A DNA stretch of 64,000 nt, taken from the NCBI GenBank assembly GCA_014529385.2, contig CM043969.1:10827001-10891000 (forward strand). The letters run 5' to 3'. The translations under genes were made by a program, and so were the position numbers. A model generated the notes under the pieces. The model was not told the origin of the DNA. It saw only the letters and a list, made by a program, of their open reading frames with translations, and did not search any database. Below are positions 22,901 through 35,462 of the stretch, in pieces (position 1 is the first letter of the stretch; each line of letters starts with the position of its first letter). The stretch is from Adiantum capillus-veneris (lineage: Eukaryota > Streptophyta > Polypodiopsida > Polypodiales > Pteridaceae).

Positions 22901-25445
22901 TATTATCCATACACCCATTCTAGCCCATAGTATGGTTTGAGACCACCGAGACAATATTGGATGGACACAAGAATTTTTACGGATGGGGATGAGCACTATT
23001 CTTCCATCCCTTAAAATTTTCATAGCCATTTGATATGGTATGGGCGATTTAGACCCATAATATGTGCTAGAATGGGTTGTATGAGACATACGGTCCATTT
23101 TAGCACATAGTATGGTTAAAGACCACCCATAACATATTGGATGGTGACAAGAATTTGTCAAAATGAGGGTGATCACCATTTCTTCAACCTTTCAATGTTA
23201 CACAACCATCTGATATGTTATAGGCTGTCAAGGCCCATATTGTGTGCTAAAATGGGACGTATGAGTCATACGGTCCATTTTAGCGCATAATATGGGTCGA
23301 GATTTTCCAAACTATATTGGATGGACATAAAGTTTGTACAAGTGAAGGAGAGTATAGTTTTCCTGCTTGTGTAAATTTTCCCAACCATTCGATATGGTAT
23401 GGATTGAGATCTCTCAAACCATAATGGATGGCAATAAGACTTTGGCATGTGCAAAGTTGAGTACAATTTCCTCACTCATGCAAAGTTTCTCAGCTATCCG
23501 ATATGGTTTGGTTGGTCAAGGTCCATACTATGCACTAAAATGGGTCCCATACGACCCATTCTAGTGCATATTATGGTTTGAGACCATCGAAAGCATATTG
23601 GATGTCCACCATACTTTGTACGGGTGGAGATGAATACTATTATTTCATCCTTTCAAAGTTTCATATCCATCCATTATGGTTTGGGAGATTATGACCCATT
23701 ATATGTGCTAAAATGGGTTGTATGAGACATACGATCCATTTTAGCACATAGTATGGTTAGGGATCGTCGCCCAAAATATATTGGATGGACATAAAACTTT
23801 AAAAGGATGGATTTGATCACAATTATTATACCATTGCAATGTTACACAACCATCCGATATGGTATGGGTGGTGAATACCCATATTATGTGCTAAAATGGG
23901 ACGTATGAGCCATACGGCCCATTCTAGCGCATAGTATGGGTCGGGATTACCCAAACTATATTGGATGGCCACAAGAATTGTCATGAGTGGGAAAGAATTC
24001 AATTTTCTTACCCCTACAAATTTTCCTAGCCATCTGATATGGTATGGGTAGTCAAGGCCCATACTATCTGCTAAAATGAAACATATGGCTCATACAACAA
24101 AGTTTCGCAAATAGTATCGATCGAGACCTCTCAAACCATATTAGACGGACATAAGGTTTTTCATGGGTGGGGTTCAATACTATTTTCTCAATCGTGAAAA
24201 GTTTCATATCTATCCAATATGGTTTGGGTGGTCAAAGCCTATTCTATGCACTAAAATGGACCGTATGAGCCATACGGCCCATTCTAGCGCATAGTATGGT
24301 TTGAGACCACCAAAGCCATATTGGATGGACACAAGACTTTGTACCAATGGGGATGAGCACTATTTTTTCATCCCTGCAATGTTTCACAACCATCCAATAT
24401 GGTATGGGCGATCAAGGCCCATAACATGTACTAAAATGGACCGTATGAGACATTCGGTCCATTTTAGCACATGGTATGGTTTGGGACCACCCAAACCATA
24501 TTGGATGGCCACAAGGATTTTCACGGGTGAGCATGAGCATGATTACTTCACCTCTACAATATTACACAACCATCCGATATGATATGGGTAGTTAAGGCCC
24601 ATACTATGTGTTAAAATGGGATATATGGCTCATACAACCCATTTTAGTGCATAGTATGGGACATGACCGCCCATACCATATCGGATGAATGTGCAACTTT
24701 GCACGAGTGGAATAATAGTGATCACTCTAATTTGTAAAAATTTTCACAGTCATCCAGTATGGTTTGGGCGGGTCCTGGCCCATACTATGCGTTAAAATGG
24801 GCCATATGAGTCATACGACCCATCTTAGTGCATAGTATGGGCCTTGACTGCACATACTAGTTTGAATGGATCTTCAACTTTGTACAAGTGGGGTAATGTT
24901 ACTCATCCACACACTTGCAATGTCTCACAGCCATCGGTTTGCGCGGTCTCAATCCATACTATGCGCTAAAATGGGCCGTTTGGCTCATACAACCCATTTT
25001 AACACATAGTATCGGCCTTGATCTCCCATACCATAGCGAATGGCTGTGAAACTTTCATAGGTGAGAAAATGGTGCTCACCTCCATCCCTAAAAAGCTACA
25101 TAGCCATCCAAAGTGGTATGGGTGTTCAAGGCCCATACTACGTGCTAAAATGGGTTGTATGGCCATTTGAGCACATAGTATGGTTCACGATCACCCAAAA
25201 AATATTGGATGGCCATAAGACTTTTCATGGAGGGGGGTGAGTAACATTTCACCACCATTTCAAAGTTTCATAGCCATCCAATATAGTATGGGAGTTCAAG
25301 GCCCATCCTATGTGCTAAAATGTGTCGTATGAGTTATACGGCCCATTTTTGTGCATAGTATGGCATGGGACTATCTAAACCACTATTTTTGACAATAAGA
25401 ATTTTCACGGATGGGTGTGAGCACCACTTACCCACCCCTACAAGG
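19990..25445. repeat. palindromic ~180-bp satellite array
   Basis: About thirty monomers of close to 180 bp. Spacing between equivalent 'CATCCRATATGG' points is exactly 180 at 24211, 24391, 24571 and 24751. Each monomer is two inverted half-units of about 90 bp. One dyad is around CCATACTATG.GCTAAAATGG and its complement; the other is around CCATCCRATATGG...GTGCTCACC and its complement. The array therefore alternates head-to-head and tail-to-tail. Units are diverged from one another. A monomer near 180 bp is typical of plant centromeric or heterochromatic satellites; which of these applies here is unknown. Confidence 0.92.
21277..21715. repeat. degenerate CCCTAAA telomere-type repeats
   Basis: At 21277-21556 there are dozens of 'aaccctaaacc', 'cctaaacc' and 'aaccttaacc' variants of the plant telomere heptamer, and a shorter stretch lies at 21671-21705. 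They interrupt the palindromic satellite. The heptamers are too decayed for a functional telomere, so this is an interstitial block. Confidence 0.85.
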
Positions 25446-26061
25446 GCTACCACATGTCAAAAAAATCGTCCAACATGTGGGAACATTGCTCAGAGGTTTG
25501 GGGTATATGACCCAGGGCGTAAGCTCCTTATTGTCACGCAAAGGGGGAGAGAGGGGAGCTCTCTCACCCCGTGGCTATGGCGAGGCCTTGGGTGGTGTTG
25601 TTGGATGTGCTCACGATCGAGCACGATGGTGGGGGAATTATTGAGCGACGCACTCACGTCCCATTTAAAGATGTTTGCACGCCCAAGTTTTTTGAGGATT
25701 ACATGTGAGGGCACCGATGGTGCTGTTGGTTCCTCCCATAGGGAATTGTTCATGTGGTGGGGGTGAAGTCCAAGAAAAACCAAACTAAGGGGGCCTTCAC
25801 ATGCAAAGTGGGAGTCAAAAATAGAAAAGGGGTGGCCGGAAATAGGAAGGGGAAATACACATGCCCAAAGGGGCCTGAACTTTGGCACGGGGAGTGTTTT
25901 TTTTTTAAAGGAGTCAGAGTAGGGAAGAAAAGCATAGCGTGAGGAGGAGAAGGAAGGGGAAAAAGGGGGATCAGAGGGGGAAGCAAGGGGGAAGAAGGAA
26001 GAGCTCGACTCTCACAATCTCTTTTGCTCTCTCTATCTCTCCCTTGACGAAGGCTTGGAAG
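25446..26061. other. purine-rich region beside the satellite
   Basis: No gene is recognised. Sequence is G/A-rich on the plus strand (25900-26000), ending with a CT-rich stretch. The right-hand flank of the MITE (26425 on) continues in the same style, consistent with insertion into it. Confidence 0.35.
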
Positions 26062-26416
26062 GAGGGATTTAATATTCACGTAATCACATGAAATTTATTT
26101 TGATCACAATATTTATACAACATTCACATAATCACAATTAACATTACCACAAAATAACCGATAAGTGGTGATGTGAAAACCCACCAAAACCTCATCGAGG
26201 TATGTGTTTTTCTTGACGAGCATATTAGGAAACTACGTGAACCTAACCCAAGCACATTAAGAAATGAAAAATCCCAGTGGGCTTACCAAATTGGATGATT
26301 TTGATAGGTTAAGGGGAATTCACATGAATATTGAACGTGATCACGTATTTTGAAATGTGATCACTCAACGTTATTAACTTGTTTACATGTTTGTGATCAC
26401 GTTAATGAGATCCCTC
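26062..26416. mobile_element. hAT-type MITE, 355 bp
   Basis: The terminal inverted repeats begin GAGGGAT on both ends and share ACGT.ATCACA (about 25-30 bp, imperfect). The element is flanked by a perfect 8-bp direct repeat CTTGGAAG at 26054-26061 and 26417-26424. An 8-bp duplication and an Ac-like end (Ac begins CAGGGATGAAA) are the marks of the hAT superfamily. It encodes no protein and carries several GTGATCAC palindromes. Transposase would come from an autonomous hAT; the broken copy at 3.8-6.0 kb shows the superfamily is present, but no link is shown. Confidence 0.82.
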
Positions 26417-26424
26417 CTTGGAAG

Positions 26425-27480
26425 AATCAACGAGAGAAGGAAGGGAAGGGCATAAGAAAGGGAAGAAGAGGAGGACAAAGCTCCCACTTTTGTTCTTTCT
26501 CACTCTCTTTCTCTCTCTCTATCAACCTTGAGGAGAGAAGACTTGGGCAATTTATAAAAGGAAGGCAAATCTCGTTCGGACACAGAGTCGAAGGAACTTT
26601 TCTTCTAAATTTTGATAGGAAAAGGAGCTAAACATGATGAAGTGTTTACCTAGGGATTATGGATTGGTTTCATCAGGTTTGGGATATCTGAATCGGGGAT
26701 TGCAAATCAGTAGGCATATTGACATTACCGTATGGAACGGATTTGTATCTAGGGTTATAGATATCGGATTAATGGAAACATCTGTTGATTTCCAGCATCA
26801 ATTAAGTGTTGATATCTTGTCTAAGTTAGGTTTTATTCATTAACTCTGTTCCGATCTGTGGTATGTCACTATACACTCTTATTAACACTAAAAATGCTCC
26901 TTACTGCATGCGATTATCTTGGTTTGCACCCCGGTTGCTTTTTTGTCTATTGTTAGAAGCTCGATGTTTTCCAAGTTGTCTTTGGAGAGACGTGCACTCC
27001 GACAACGATGACGTTGTAGCGGAGAATGCGGTGAAGCCGTGACATTTTTAGCACTAATTTGTAGCAGAAGTTTGGCTGAGAAAAAGGTTAGCGACGTTGT
27101 AACGGAGATTGCGGTGAAGCTGTGACATTTTTAGCACTGATTTGCAGCAGAAGTTTGGCTGAGAAAAAGGTCGATTTTCAGCTTGGTTCTTGCACTCCTT
27201 GTTGGAAATGTCATGTTCTACAACTTTTCAGCTAAAAGTGCTTTAAAATTCAACACCGATTTTTTGTACATTTTCTCGAGGGGTTCACCATTCAATACCC
27301 CCCTATATAACGTGCATTCATGGGGTAACCCCTGTTTTAAGATGTCTGCATGAATAAAATGAACCTTATTTTATGATTTTTTTCAAAAATTGAATTAAAA
27401 AATACCTTATTTTAATGTATCTCTATTGAATTTCCTAAAACTTTTGTATTTTAAAAACCCTCCTTTCGAACTCACATTAT
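26425..27480. other. leader/LTR-like region, no gene recognised
   Basis: A CT-rich tract at 26495-26525 is followed by CAATTTATAAAAGGAAG (about 26550), which looks like a TATA box. Short open frames downstream are unrecognised. An LTR or promoter is plausible but unproven. Confidence 0.3.
27011..27176 (+). repeat. 83-bp tandem duplication
   Basis: Two copies share ACGTTGTARCGGAGA and CAGAAGTTTGGCTGAGAAAA, with a few substitutions. Confidence 0.9.
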
Positions 27481-28774
27481 ATATTAACATGATTACATGG
27501 TGCACCCCCCAAGTACATTTGGGAGAGTGCCTGCAGGTCTAGGGTACATAGCTGCATATTTTTTTAGATCTACTTTGACCAATGAAAACACCTCATTTCA
27601 TGCCCATTTCTTCTATTCCCATCCATTTTTTTGACATCTACAACTTTGCAAAAAGAAGTTTTTCCAAATTCTCGATGGTTTGAGAGATATGAGCTGACTA
27701 GTTGGTGATTTGCTATATTTGGAGAGCTCCAATTGAGCTTTGTCATTCTCTTGTTTTGTGCATTTATGTGTTGATCTAAGTGAAGAGAGGGTGGACTGAG
27801 AATTTTAGCAAATTTATGCACACACATTGAGAACATCTTATGGATGTATGCACTCTAGTGGACTCTCAGGATTCGAAAGTGGACTCATCACATGTTATGT
27901 GCATTGACTTGTGTGATTGAGCACATTTTGAAAATTGTGATGCACGGATTTTCTGAGAGTTTGCAAGCATTCTAGCATGATCGTGAGCTGAATTTTCATC
28001 TGATATGGATACTCATTTGATACACATTTGGTGCATGCTTAATGCTCGTTTTTCCATGTGGATGCACATGATGTGCAGTTTTTGAAGGATGATATTATTT
28101 TCCTTGCAATGACATATGTGGGATGATTTTCAGCTATTTTGAGCATCAATTTATGCCATATTTTGGTTGGTTTTCATCCCGGTTTATGCTAGTATATGCC
28201 TTTCTTGTAGAGTGCGGCTAATGCACTTTATGATTTGGATTACAAGATTGGTTTCCAGGTTCAGGGAGTTGATACTTTGGGGTAGCTCATGTATGCTTGA
28301 GTGAAAACTTTGCGCATGATGTTTTCATGGTTTTGAGAATGTTTATGGCATGTATGTTTATTATGGTTAGATAGCCAAGAACTGCTGAAACTCTGTCCAA
28401 TTTTTCTTGCAAGTTTATTTGTTTATGTGCATGGTTTGCAGTCGCGTTTGATTGCATTTGGCACTCAAAGGCTACTTTGCCATAGTGTTTTGGCATTGCA
28501 TTGTGAGAGTGTTTTCTCACTGGATTATGTCATTTGACATGTATGCAGTAATCCCTTCAAGAAGGAGATTCTTGATGATAGATTCATTGGTTATCGCATA
28601 GTGCTCTTGAATTAAAGCGGGGTTTTTAACATCATTTGAGTGGTTTTGATCACTTGCTACATTACATTGATTGCCATATCTACTGATAGTTCTCTTAGCC
28701 AGCTTATGTTGTACTTTGACAGTACTTAATTAGCCGGGCGTTGGCTATTCATCAGTAGATTGATTTGTGATTGA
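27481..28774. other. AT-rich region, nothing recognised
   Basis: No convincing frame, repeat or structural signal is visible here. Confidence 0.4.
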
Positions 28775-28836
28775 TATCATCAAGATTTATCTCCATGGAT
28801 CCTATATACAATGAAATATTTACACCCAAATGGACC

Positions 28837-28885
<49 letters not shown>

Positions 28886-29075
28886 TTTCTTTTTTATTTC
28901 TTTGGCTCAACTAGCACAGTGATGACTAGCGAATTGAGGGTTTTTAAGGAGATATGGGGAAAGTCCCCTAACTCACACACGCCTATGTATACTAAAAGGA
29001 TGAGGATAACCATAGTGTTTGAGTGATTTTTGATAGGGTGAGGTAGTTCACTATGGCAATTACAAAGAGCCAAAA
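28775..29075 (-). repeat. repeat block, inverted partner of 14188-14445
   Basis: Read on the minus strand it matches 14188-14445. A (TA)n tract at 28841-28881 lies within it and has expanded relative to the other copy. Confidence 0.75.
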
Positions 29076-29079
29076 TACA

Positions 29080-29340
29080 ACTATCAATAGTTACAACAAA
29101 GTCTTCTATTGGCATCCTAGTAACTATGGTCCTTGGTGTTCACTTTGGTTGTGACCCCTTTGTGCCGCAAATAGAGATGATCATAGCCCCAATCTTGAAT
29201 CATTTTGAGTCGAGACTTCAACGGTTGTCCCAAAATAAGGTCATAGTTGTTGCCTTTCCTGAAATCTACAATTGCAAAGGTGTGATCATATTATATCATG
29301 CACGAGAATACCATTACTTGCTCCAACATACCCAAGGGTC
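29080..29340 (-). pseudogene. Ty3/Gypsy protease-region fossil
   Basis: A minus-strand stretch encodes the region following the retropepsin active site in plant Gypsy elements: NNYDLILGQPLKSRLKMIQD then WGYDHLYLRHKG. A related stretch lies at 38.0-38.3 kb. Reverse transcriptase is not found beside it. Old and broken; probably an internally deleted element. Confidence 0.65.
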
Positions 29341-32300
29341 TCTCCACATACCCATCATGTGTTTTTGAGAGCTAGTCTTCCCTATTTCTCCACACTACCT
29401 CTGATAGTTTTTCCTTATTTTTGTTTGAAACTTTAGATTTGTGCCAATGTGATATGCTTGATTTCCATTTGCAAGCAAGCAATAACAAATATCATTGCCA
29501 GAGTTGGTAGATTGGTTATTGATCCAAGAGGTATGGTTTGGAGCCAAGTTAAATCTTTTCCCTCTAAGGTCATTCCAAACCCCTCAAACTATGTATGGAA
29601 TCATAGTTTGGAATTCAACTATGCGTTTAACTCTCAAAACCTGTATGAAGCTCGCTAAGTGGTCATACAGAAATCTCAACTCGCTGTATTTTTTGACCCA
29701 TTTTTTGGAAATCTGCTAGTGTGATTGTATGGTAATGTTCAACACCCACTCTCTCTCTAGGCTAGTCGGAGTTTCTCCCATTAGACCTTGAAACCAGCTA
29801 TTTGGTAGATGTGACTCATGTGAGCCTCTCCTTAAACGTGGTTTTTGCATCTATTTCCTTGTTTCCATCATTGAGGTGACTTCCATTTGGCTCGATTAAT
29901 TGGCCCTATCATAGGCTCTATCATTTTGCCCTATGTCTGTTTGATTTCAGGTATTGTTCTTGTAATCACTTCTCGAATCAAATGTCCCTTGTATTTGGTA
30001 TGTTCAATCTCTTTTGGAGTCATCATAGCAAAATATTTGTATAACAATCCCTTAACACTAGTTCTTTGGCAATTTATTTTTCAAGCTATAAGTAATATTT
30101 TTACACCTTGCTTCTACCGTAGGTTGGTTATGAGGGAAAGAAAACACTGGATTTTTCTCCATATCAAAATACAATCCGTATGGAGAGAATTTTGGTAAGT
30201 TCTAAGTTATAAATTTTAGTAAAATTTCAACTTGTTTTGCCAAAAAAACCATAAAATTATTATATCTTTTTGTAGAGATGGCCTTTTTTATGTTTATAAA
30301 AGCCAAGAGTTAGCACTTAGTGTTACAAAACAATGGAATGCACTTCAAAAACAAGTTTTCAGGATATAGACATAATTTCATACTTTTAGATTTCCAAAGC
30401 TCCCCTCATGAAATTGGTACTATTCTAGTACAATTTGACAATACAAATGAGTTTATATGTTTAAACCAAGAAACTGTGTATTTTGTGGGCTCCCTAACTC
30501 AATTATATCTTGTTGCTTGAACTCTATCCTGAATTTTTTATCGTGCAAAAACTCTTGAAAATCTTGAGTTCTCCATAATAACATTGAAACATAGGTTTTA
30601 GGCACCCCAATTGTGTATGTACCACGTACTTTGATACATTTAGTTGATCTATGTGAAACATTTGATATTATTTGAATTTCTAAATGCTTATGTCTGAAGA
30701 ATGAAAATATCAAAGTTTTCTCTTATGCAGTTTTGAATATTTAAAATGATCCAATAATTGTTGCATACCAAAGCCCTTCTATTTGCCACCTTGAGTTCTC
30801 AAGGGAAAGGGCAAGCAATGTATCACTTTCTAAAACTCACAAATGCATAAGAAACAAATTTTTCTTGATATACAACAATATGCTTGAAATGACCATATCA
30901 AACACATGGAACTTTCCATTATTTTATACACTCCAAATTCAATTTTTTTGCACATGAAACTTTCAATTATCTATAGAAAAAATGTGGAAAAGTCACCTAA
31001 TTTTTTTTACAAGGGTGCTTCATTTCTTCTTGAGCTTATAAAGGCAATTTCTGCAAAGCATCAATCACAGTCTTACGAGGGTCAACTTGATGAGTATAGT
31101 TCTTGATCATGGTAAATTCTAAAATGCAAGGTTATATTTTTAGAAGATCCTCTAGCTATCATATTTAAGCATATCAAGGGGGTTTTCTTAAATAGACCGT
31201 CCAATGCAATTAGCATTTAATTTAAATCTGTAAAAAAAGGACACTTAAGTGTTTCCTATTTTGGTACCAAACTAGTGTTATGATATGGACATGTAGCTCC
31301 AGTAAAATCTTCTTCTTGATCTTGAAAATATAGATGATTTTCAAGGGTTTCAATTTCCCTGGTTTGGCATTTGACGTCTAGATCAAGTCCGTGACATTGT
31401 TGGCATCCCAAAAATAGACTCCAAGCTACGGTTGTGAGTGGGCATGCACTTTAGAGGTTTAGTATCTATCAAATCATATCCTTCTAGTTCTAGCATAGGA
31501 GGTCCTTCCTTCATAGTATTATTTGGAATTAGAGTGTCAACCTCCAATCCCCATCTGTCTTTTGAATCAAGATCTTGTATCTTGAGGTATTGCACCCATT
31601 TCGGTCCATATAGAAGGTGTCTTGTTTGTTCACCCTAGCCTCCTCTTTAAACTAGAGAGTATGGTCATCTACCCTTACAACAAACTCCTTGTTAGGATCC
31701 AAGTAAATATGGGCTTTGTACTTGTTGGTTTTAAAGAAGGTCAATATATGATTGACCTTGAGTGAGGTCCCATTTCTTGATTGAGTAAAAAAGGAAGACA
31801 TCTTGGAGCTTGAGTCGGAGTAAGTGTTTGGCACTTCTTCGACTATAGTTTCTAAAGGTATCCCTTGGTTTACACTATCTTTTGTGGATGCTCTACTCGT
31901 ATTCTCTCCTATGGTACCCAAGTTTCCTCTCTACTAGATCTTAAATTCATATATGATCTTACACAACTTATTTGTATAGATACTTCAAACCTGGAAAGTT
32001 TCCTTTGGTTTCATACACAGTGCTTCCTCTTGTTGTCTAGCCCTTTTCCACAAAGTCATGATTCCCTACACACAAGAAATTCAAATTGTATTTGATTCCA
32101 CAATCATCAATCTGAAGTTGCAAAATATCTACAATTCATTTCACCAATCACTGGATACAATCAATGTGCCCTAGACTCTAAAATTTTTCACATACTATCT
32201 TTGGCGCACCTAAGATGATTGCACCTTATTGTGGGCGTAAATTTTACTTTGATCACTTGGATGTGGTCCTCAAAGCCTAACAAAGATAACTCTGGTCTGA

Positions 32301-33448
32301 AATTCACAAAATTCCTCTTATGATGAAAAAATTATCTTCAACCCGACTAAGATAAATTTTCCTTATTTGAATATATTTTTGCCCAATGTGACTTGTCTAG
32401 GTTCTTCTATGTGATTTCAAGCTTGCCCAATGATTTTCACAAAATTTGGGCTATTTTCTAGTGTTTTGTAAAGGTTTTCAACTTTCTTGGTGTTTTTTGC
32501 TCTTGCACAACTCCAAACTTGTTCAAACTTGCTCAAGAGCTATATATTTAGTAAAGATTTTCAACTTTCTTGGTGTTTTTTTTCCTTGTACAACTCTTAA
32601 CTTGTTCAAACTTGCTCAAGACCTGTATATTTTAACCAATCCCATGCTAGCACAACCTCAACAAAAAGACAATTCCTCAAAGCCTACACAAGCCAAGGAG
32701 CATCATGGCCAAAAAGCCCCATTGGTCCTGTGAGTTGAAAATTTTGCAAAATTGGCTCTCTAGCTGGGAGTCTATCTTAGGTGTGCTTAAGATAAAACTC
32801 TACCAAAATTTGAACTTTTGCAGGTTTTTCTTCACAGATTCATTTTCTTAGAAGTTTTAAGATTTATCCATTCTTGGTCTCAATATTTAGCCAGAATTGA
32901 CTTTACTTTTGTTAATCTCCTCAAAAGTTGGTAGTTCTTACTAGATTTGGGCTTGACCATGCCTTTTAGTGGTTCAAATGATACCAAAACCAAGGGGAAG
33001 AGTCAAAACAAGTTTCTCTACCACCTTGCAAATTTAGCTTTATAGTTTTAATCCCAAAAACCCCTGTCTATCATGGGAATACTAAAGATAGATTTGATAA
33101 AAAAGTTGTTTTCTCAATGCACCACATATCAGATGCAGTCCTAACTGTTTTCTACTTACCATACACCTACTAAAACTGAAAAAAGAGTGCAGAATGATGA
33201 AAATTCAACTTTCAATTGTAAATCTCTAATTTCTACTTAGGTGATACCCTTCTCGAATACTAGCCAATTGCAAGGACCCTTTACCTAATTTGTCCTACTA
33301 CACTAATGCTTTTGAGGTCCTTACCGAGTATCCCTACTCTCAAGCACCTCTCAGTAGTGATAAAATCAAAGGTTTTTTACTCTAGTTGAAACTAAAGAAA
33401 TTCATGGACATGTCAGTTAATGCTTTGGTTTTTTCTCTAGTCTAGGTT
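29341..33448 (-). mobile_element. probable interior of a decayed Gypsy element
   Basis: The stretch lies between a primer-site/LTR junction (33450-33476) and a protease remnant (29.1-29.3 kb), in the order expected for a minus-strand Gypsy gag region. Minus-strand open stretches at 31921-31652 and 31595-31383 (LIPNNTMKEGPPMLELEGYD) may be gag-derived. The rest shows no recognisable motif. The element is heavily broken. Confidence 0.4.
32468..32633 (+). repeat. 83-bp tandem duplication
   Basis: Two copies share GTAAAGRTTTTCAACTTTCT and CTTGTTCAAACTTGCTCAAG, with some differences. Confidence 0.85.
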
Positions 33449-33449
33449 G

Positions 33450-33475
33450 CCTTGTCCCCAACAATAGTGCCAAAA
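33450..33475 (-). other. primer binding site of a Gypsy element
   Basis: On the minus strand TTTTGGCACTATTGTTGGGG follows an LTR ending CCGACA. It resembles a worn form of the TGGCGCCGTTGCCGGGGA site common in plant Gypsy elements. Confidence 0.6.
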
Positions 33476-34000
33476 TGTCGGTCGGCTGCCAAGCCTCGCC
33501 ATATTGATGCTAGAAAAGTGAGAACCACAGACCCCATGGGACATAGCTGACCCGACTAGTGCATGCAGGCTACAAGGCTTGACCTCCTCCTAAAGTTTTG
33601 TAGCATTTGGACATAGGTACATTGCCAAGACTAACATTTTCATGTGATAGGTTAGAGTTCTTCCATCGGTTCACTTCTTGAGATCGACACCCTCAACAGT
33701 CTCTGTGACCCATCCGAGTCATTTCCGCAAGTTTTGACGTTATCTTAGTGCCGGTGGAAAGCTATGCTATAGACGTTTGTCACGGGGACCTGCTTACAGA
33801 GGAGATACATATTAAGCTTGTCACCTTTGTGCCCATGAACAAAGTAGGAGGTAGGAGATTACTGCTACAAAGGTAATTAGAGAAACACAACTCTTCTTGT
33901 GCAACTTAGCAATGTAACCACCATGATAGTACTAGACAATGGGGCATGCATTGACAAAACAATGAAAGTAGTCTGGGAAGCCTAGGGAATACCTACAACT
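33476..34000 (-). repeat. 5' LTR (minus strand), right limit unknown
   Basis: The inner edge is at 33476 (TGTCGGTCGG on the plus strand). The outer edge cannot be fixed because the second LTR is not in the window. Confidence 0.4.
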
Positions 34001-35090
34001 AGGTAGACAAATGAAACTATAGCTAGAAGATATGCACATTGATTGGCCTAGGGGATTGTTAGAAAACAAGCTTGATTCTAAAACATCAGCAGAGAACTAC
34101 CATCATGGTTGAACACAAACACACCAATTTGGATGTGTGGAGATATAGAAAATGGTAGTCCACAATAAGTGGATTGAATCTTGGATCGATAAGTAATTGA
34201 TGTTGAGATTACATATCAAAACACTTTCTTGAACATTTGGTTGATCCATTTGAGTGGACTCAAATTTTGGCTATCATAATTGTATGTGTCAACGAGTCCA
34301 CACCAACCTTGTTTTGAAACAACAAAGAAGGCATTGTATTGTTGGGTGAACAACAAGTTTTCTCTGATCATTATTACGATGCTATGGATGATCTAGTTGA
34401 GGAAACTCTTACACATATCAATCAAACTCAAAAAAATCGTAATGTAAGACAAAAACTATTGCTGCAAGGACGGAAAGAGAAGTTTTTTGAGTTCTCTAAT
34501 CAACATAAAAAATGACAACAGAGATGTCCAAGGAAACAAGAGGATTAAATTGATGATGATATTTGCAAGTATATTTCATCGATTCATTAAGAAAACAAAG
34601 TCCAAACACGACCAAACTTGTAGGACCATTAGGCAATAGCTAAAGACACATACCTATGGTTCAAATCTCCCTTTTGACCACTTTCCAAAACTATCCTCAT
34701 TATCAAGATGGAAGATTTGACCTAGCTATATTTGGTCCCAAATGCAACCTAGAGCATAGTAATGTTGCCCTAACACTCCTCCAATGCATAAAATTCAGAG
34801 TAGATGTAGAAGAAGATTAGCCGCAACAAAAAAATAATTGTATCACAAGAAACTTACAATGCTGCATAGAGCTTTCACCTACAAACACAATGAAGTAGGT
34901 GACATTCCAAATGGACCATCTATGAGAGATTTACGATCTTGAGAAAGAAGAAAGAGAGTACATAGTTAAAGGAGTCAAAATGTTCCCAAAATAGAAGAAA
35001 AGATGCAATTTTTGATGATGGTTGATGCTGAAGGATTGTATCAAAGATAAAATCACCTATAGTCTATAAATACCCCACCTTAGAAAAGAA
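34001..35090. other. unassigned, AT-rich
   Basis: No gene is recognised. Part of it may belong to the Copia LTR that begins at 35462 on the minus strand. Confidence 0.3.
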
Positions 35091-35099
35091 AAAGAATAT

Positions 35100-35462
35100 G
35101 AAGCAGTAACCCAAATCAAAACAAAAACCACAAAATACAGACAAAACAAAATGCCACAACTATTGACCATTGACCACTGGGCATTGACTTGTCCACCAAC
35201 CATTGACTTGACCAGCGACCATTGACTATTGACCATCGACCATTGACTACTGACCACCGGCCACTGGCCAAACGTTTTTCGATCACTTTTTGGCCGCCGT
35301 CAAGACAAGATATTTTGACGAAAAAGAATGTGAATTTTTGGATTTTTTGGTGAGTGATTTTGCTCATGCACAATGGATTCTCCTCATAATGTGGACCTTA
35401 CAAATGTGCATTTTTTAGACTTTTTGTTTTTACAAGGGGTGAATCAGGCTCCATACTTAACA
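35100..35462 (-). repeat. 3' LTR of a Copia fossil (start at 35462)
   Basis: Reading the minus strand, the Copia RNase H end is followed by the purine tract AAGTGGGAGAT and then TGTTAAGTATGG, a standard Copia 3' LTR start. The far end of the LTR is not determined. It contains the TTGAC-rich cluster at 35160-35265. Confidence 0.6.
35160..35265 (+). promoter_or_regulatory. cluster of eight W-box-like TTGAC motifs
   Basis: TTGACC or TTGACT occurs eight times in about 105 bp, in loose repeats of 'attgacca'. TTGAC(C/T) is the established core bound by plant WRKY factors. The cluster lies inside an LTR, where it could confer stress-responsive transcription; that is inference, and a chance minisatellite is possible. 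Confidence 0.5.

Noticed and set aside
20053-24582. Many open frames of 60-110 codons in the 20-25 kb region
   Set aside because: All repeat the same residues because they fall in the satellite; none has an independent motif.
25411-25766. Frames with Arg/Gly/Trp near the right edge of the satellite
   Set aside because: No family is recognised and the frames overlap in several registers; treated as non-coding.
29887-30198. Hydrophobic plus-strand frame of 103 codons
   Set aside because: AT-rich decayed sequence gives hydrophobic codons by composition; there is no homology or start context to support a membrane protein.
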